Positions 21,461 to 23,426 of a stretch of 23,426 nt of DNA are shown one piece after another (within the stretch, counting starts at the first letter, position 1; each line of letters begins with the position of its first letter). Origin of the DNA: a virus; the IMG/VR virus record IMGVR_UViG_3300032342_000070, positions 1-23,426 of that record; one strand, written 5' to 3'. Both the position numbers and the translations under genes were made by a program. Below the pieces are notes generated by a model that was not told the DNA's origin, did no database searches, and saw nothing but the letters and a program-made list of their open reading frames with translations.

Positions 21461-21509
21461 AGAAAAGCGGAGTCCTTCCAGCAAGGGGAATCCAGAAAAA
21501 CTCCGCTTT
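21461..21509 (-). terminator. First intrinsic terminator after the 535-aa gene
   Basis: AAAGCGGAGT (21464-21473) and ACTCCGCTTT (21500-21509) form a 10-bp stem with a 26-base loop; on the transcribed strand the stem runs into TTTTCT. It lies 13 bases after the TAA of the 535-aa gene. It holds one copy of the TTCCAGAAA word at its edge (21457-21465) and a near copy in the loop (21489-21498). Confidence 0.65.
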
Positions 21510-21522
21510 CATCTATTGCCGC

Positions 21523-23130
21523 TTAGGCGGACTTCTTGCCCAGATCGGTGATCTGCACGAGCAAGTCGCTCGCGCTGGCCGCGTAGCCGATACGGATCAC
21601 ACGTTTGGTACCCGTAGGGACTGAGGTGACCAGACCGCCGCCATCGCCCAGGTAGTAGGGGGTGTTGACCGTCGCGGTGGTGAGCACACCCACGCACAGA
21701 CCTGCGAAGCACACCGGCCCGCTGCCGCTGGGGATGGCGATGCGGGCGATACCGACCGTCCGCGCCTCGACATCCACCCCGGCGTCGGCCTTGGAGATGG
21801 TGTCATTGGCCGAGAAGAAGACCGGGTCACCCTTGGCGATGGCCTCGGCCACCGCGTAGTCCTTCTCGAGCCGCTCGGACTCAGTCGGGGCGGCGACCAG
21901 CTGATTGAACCCGTTGATGGTGATGCTGGATCCGTCGACCTTCACCCCGAGCCCACTGGCGCTGAGATCCAGCGCCCCGGTCGCGCTCACGTCGACTTGC
22001 ATCGCGCCAGAGCCGTTGAACTCCAGACCGCCGGTGCCCGAACCCGCCGCGGCGAGCTTATTCGAGACCACGCCCGAGGAGACGGCGATGCCCTTGTCGG
22101 TGTCGTAGGTTGCCTTGCCCTTGATGCCCGCTCCAGCGGGAGCGCCGGTCGCGTCGGGGATGGAAGTCGGACCGGTGAAGGCCACCCAGCCCGTGCCGGT
22201 ATCGAAGACGAAACCGGTGTTCTCATAGACGCTGTCCTCGCCGGCGACCAGCACCGCGTCTCCGTCGGAAGCGTCGAAGAACGCCCAGACGTTGGTGGTG
22301 GAATTGTAGGTCCCGATGTCGTTCTCACGGCCGACGAAAGCACCGGCCGCGCCCGTGCCGATGACCGCCACGCGGGTTCCGTTGGGGGGCTCGGAGCCAG
22401 CTCCGGCGAGGATGACATCCCAGCTATCCCCGTCCCACTCGACGATGTCGCCGTTGGTGTAGCCGGTGCCCCAGTTGTTCACCAGCCAGGCCTCGCCGGC
22501 TGCGCCGGCAGTGGGTACGTCGTTGGTGCCGGCGTCGGTCGCGTTGACGATACCGACTTCCAGCCAGTTCGCGTGCGCCGAGGTGATAGCCACGGTCGAG
22601 CCCGTGCCCGTGGTGTTGCTCTTGATGTCGATCTGGCCAGCGCCGCCGTCGATCGCGATGGTTCCGCCGAGGCCTCCACCGGTGCCGTACAGCGAGTTGA
22701 TCGCCGTGATGGCTGCGGCCACATCGGCCGGAGCCGAGACCAGGATGATGGGCACCGCGGTCTCACCGTTGATCGACACGGAGAACGAGTTGCCCGTGGT
22801 CAGAAGGTTGATCCCCGTTCCGCCAGATCCTTCGACGAGCGCGCCCACAGGCGAACGAGCGGCGCCGGACTTCATCTTCAGGACTGTGACTGGGGCCTGC
22901 CACTCGTAGCCGGCAACCGCCGCGTCGAGCTGGGCCTTGTTCACGGCGTCCGCAGGATCGGTACCGTTGGCCAGCCCGATCACCTTCCCGGTGCTGGAGA
23001 GCTGGACGTTACCAGCCGATTCTGATCCAGAGCCAATCACCAGGGAAGCGACCTTTACGCCATCGCTTGCCCCCTGCTCCTCGTTGTACCCATCGGTACC
23101 GTTCAGAAAAAGAAATTTCTTGATTGCCAT
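21523..23130 (-). CDS. Large Gly/Ala-rich fibre-like virion protein (535 aa)
   Basis: A 535-aa protein, ATG with AAAGGAG upstream. Composition is that of a secreted-type or virion beta protein: rich in Gly, Ala, Thr, Val and Asp, almost no Cys. The N-terminus (MAIKKFLFLNGTDGYNEEQG, then NVQLSSTGKVIGLANGTDPADAVNKAQLD) is a common attachment start in phage fibres. Residues about 215-340 repeat Trp/Asp turns (GDIVEWDGDSWDVILAG, NVWAFFDASDGDAVLVAGED) like the DUF2793-type unit of fibre proteins. The C-terminus (TPYYLGDGGGLVTSVPTGTK, RIGYAASASDLLVQI) resembles head-decoration and fibre end domains. It is followed by two terminators, as expected for a strongly expressed virion gene. Could be a head fibre or decoration protein. 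Confidence 0.8.
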   Translation of the reverse strand: MAIKKFLFLNGTDGYNEEQGASDGVKVASLVIGSGSESAGNVQLSSTGKVIGLANGTDPADAVNKAQLDAAVAGYEWQAPVTVLKMKSGAARSPVGALVEGSGGTGINLLTTGNSFSVSINGETAVPIILVSAPADVAAAITAINSLYGTGGGLGGTIAIDGGAGQIDIKSNTTGTGSTVAITSAHANWLEVGIVNATDAGTNDVPTAGAAGEAWLVNNWGTGYTNGDIVEWDGDSWDVILAGAGSEPPNGTRVAVIGTGAAGAFVGRENDIGTYNSTTNVWAFFDASDGDAVLVAGEDSVYENTGFVFDTGTGWVAFTGPTSIPDATGAPAGAGIKGKATYDTDKGIAVSSGVVSNKLAAAGSGTGGLEFNGSGAMQVDVSATGALDLSASGLGVKVDGSSITINGFNQLVAAPTESERLEKDYAVAEAIAKGDPVFFSANDTISKADAGVDVEARTVGIARIAIPSGSGPVCFAGLCVGVLTTATVNTPYYLGDGGGLVTSVPTGTKRVIRIGYAASASDLLVQITDLGKKSA

Positions 23131-23245
23131 GCGGGTCTCCTTTGATCGGGGTTGAGATGTGCGAGATCCCTAAACGCAGTCTCCTGCATCTGGGCCAAAA
23201 GTGGAGCGTTCAGCCCGCGAGACCAAGTGGCTGCTGGATTGCTGG

Positions 23246-23426
23246 CTAACGAGGTAGCAAACTCAAGGTCCCGGTGGCGTCGTCATATGAGTACAAGGAT
23301 AGATCTATCCCGTGTTTTTGCGCCAGAAATTCCTTGACCATTTTTATTTCCGCAATGGTTTCTGATTCTTCCTGGGCCAAACGCTGCATATTTTTGTTGC
23401 GATCAGCCTGTACTTGCTGAATGGCC
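23246..23426 (-). CDS. C-terminal part of a helical hypothetical protein (truncated by window edge)
   Basis: The frame is open to the right edge and ends at TAG 23248-23246, giving 59 visible residues. They are mainly a charged helix (QADRNKNMQRLAQEESETIA, then IKMVKEFLAQKHGIDLSLYS) ending in TGTLSLLPR. This part is followed by 115 bases without a gene before the start of the 535-aa protein. Position upstream of the fibre-like gene fits a head-region protein, but the fragment has no motif to name it. Confidence 0.55.
   Translation of the reverse strand, partial: AIQQVQADRNKNMQRLAQEESETIAEIKMVKEFLAQKHGIDLSLYSYDDATGTLSLLPR

Larger units (their letters stand above)
113..21465. repeat. Dispersed DNA word TTCCAGAAA (18 copies, both orientations)
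   Basis: TTCCAGAAA occurs at 114, 1483, 2523, 3064, 6571, 9347, 10915, 13724, 15410, 17058 and 21457. Its reverse complement TTTCTGGAA occurs at 1710, 4410, 6976, 7783, 9797, 12892 and 13047. Nine of these extend to the full ten bases TTTCCAGAAA (113, 1482, 1710, 3063, 4410, 6570, 7783, 10914, 13723; first base given). Many nine-of-ten variants also occur, such as 1668, 3533, 6029, 8045 and 21235. Sixteen of the 18 lie in the first 15.5 kb. Sixteen fall inside genes, in all three frames, encoding FLE, FSG/ISG/VSG, FQK, PE and SRN. Counted by eye; a few could be missed. Confidence 0.85.

Noticed and set aside
21997-23025. A 342-codon open frame on the plus strand
   Set aside because: Antisense shadow of the 535-aa fibre-like gene, Arg/Asp/Gly/His-rich, no start signal.
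23131-23245. A small gene or terminator between the truncated gene and the 535-aa gene
   Set aside because: No open frame with a start signal and no clear stem with T-run was found in these 115 bases; only the ribosome site of the 535-aa gene is evident.
1-23426. CRISPR array, tRNA, insertion sequence or attachment site
   Set aside because: No regular direct repeats with spacers, no cloverleaf-like segment, no transposase motif and no terminal inverted repeats were seen.

Overview
The window is a late structural region of a contractile-tailed (myovirus-type) double-stranded DNA bacteriophage or prophage. All supported genes lie on the minus strand, so transcription runs from high to low coordinates. 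The assignment rests on the classic contractile-tail gene order: sheath, tube, a pair of overlapping tail-assembly-chaperone frames, tape measure, hub, spike, LysM/W-type wedge protein and baseplate J. DNA is moderately GC-rich, TAA, TAG and TGA are all used as stops, and most genes have GGAGG-type ribosome sites, so the host is an ordinary bacterium. It cannot be named from this sequence. No integrase, tRNA, rRNA, CRISPR array or insertion sequence is present, and no gene-free stretch reaches 300 bases.

Layout in transcription order: (1) 23426-21043: the tail end of a helical protein, a large glycine/alanine-rich virion fibre-like protein (535 aa), two terminator hairpins, then a small virion protein (107 aa). 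(2) 21041-18940: a fibre-like protein with two imperfect repeats, and a 355-aa structural protein. (3) 18943-16478: a cluster of small genes of accessory look: a 70-aa protein, a permuted papain-fold (YiiX/NlpC-like) hydrolase candidate, a stand-alone response-regulator receiver domain, a membrane-anchored coiled-coil protein, an 86-aa unknown, and two small mutually similar beta proteins. (4) 16477-12868: neck, connector and tail-terminator candidates, plus a short Ala/Pro-rich protein. (5) 12858-10092: tail sheath and tube, followed by an intrinsic terminator. (6) 9947-1: from a likely promoter, the chaperone pair with probable +1 frameshift, tape measure, hub, spike, a second promoter with a hairpin leader, the LysM plus gp25/W fusion, baseplate J, a 137-aa unknown and a truncated last gene.

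Genes within blocks are tightly coupled (ATGA, GTGA or TAATG overlaps, or gaps of 0-13 bases). Together they build the neck, tail tube and sheath, and baseplate. The cluster at 17.1-18.9 kb does not look like virion assembly and may act on the host envelope or host signalling.

The most unusual signal is a DNA word, TTCCAGAAA (reverse complement TTTCTGGAA). By hand count it occurs 18 times in 23.4 kb, against roughly 0.1-0.2 expected by chance. Nine copies extend to the full TTTCCAGAAA. Copies lie in both orientations and are read as several different peptides (FLE, FSG/ISG, FQK, PE, SRN), so selection appears to act on DNA rather than protein.
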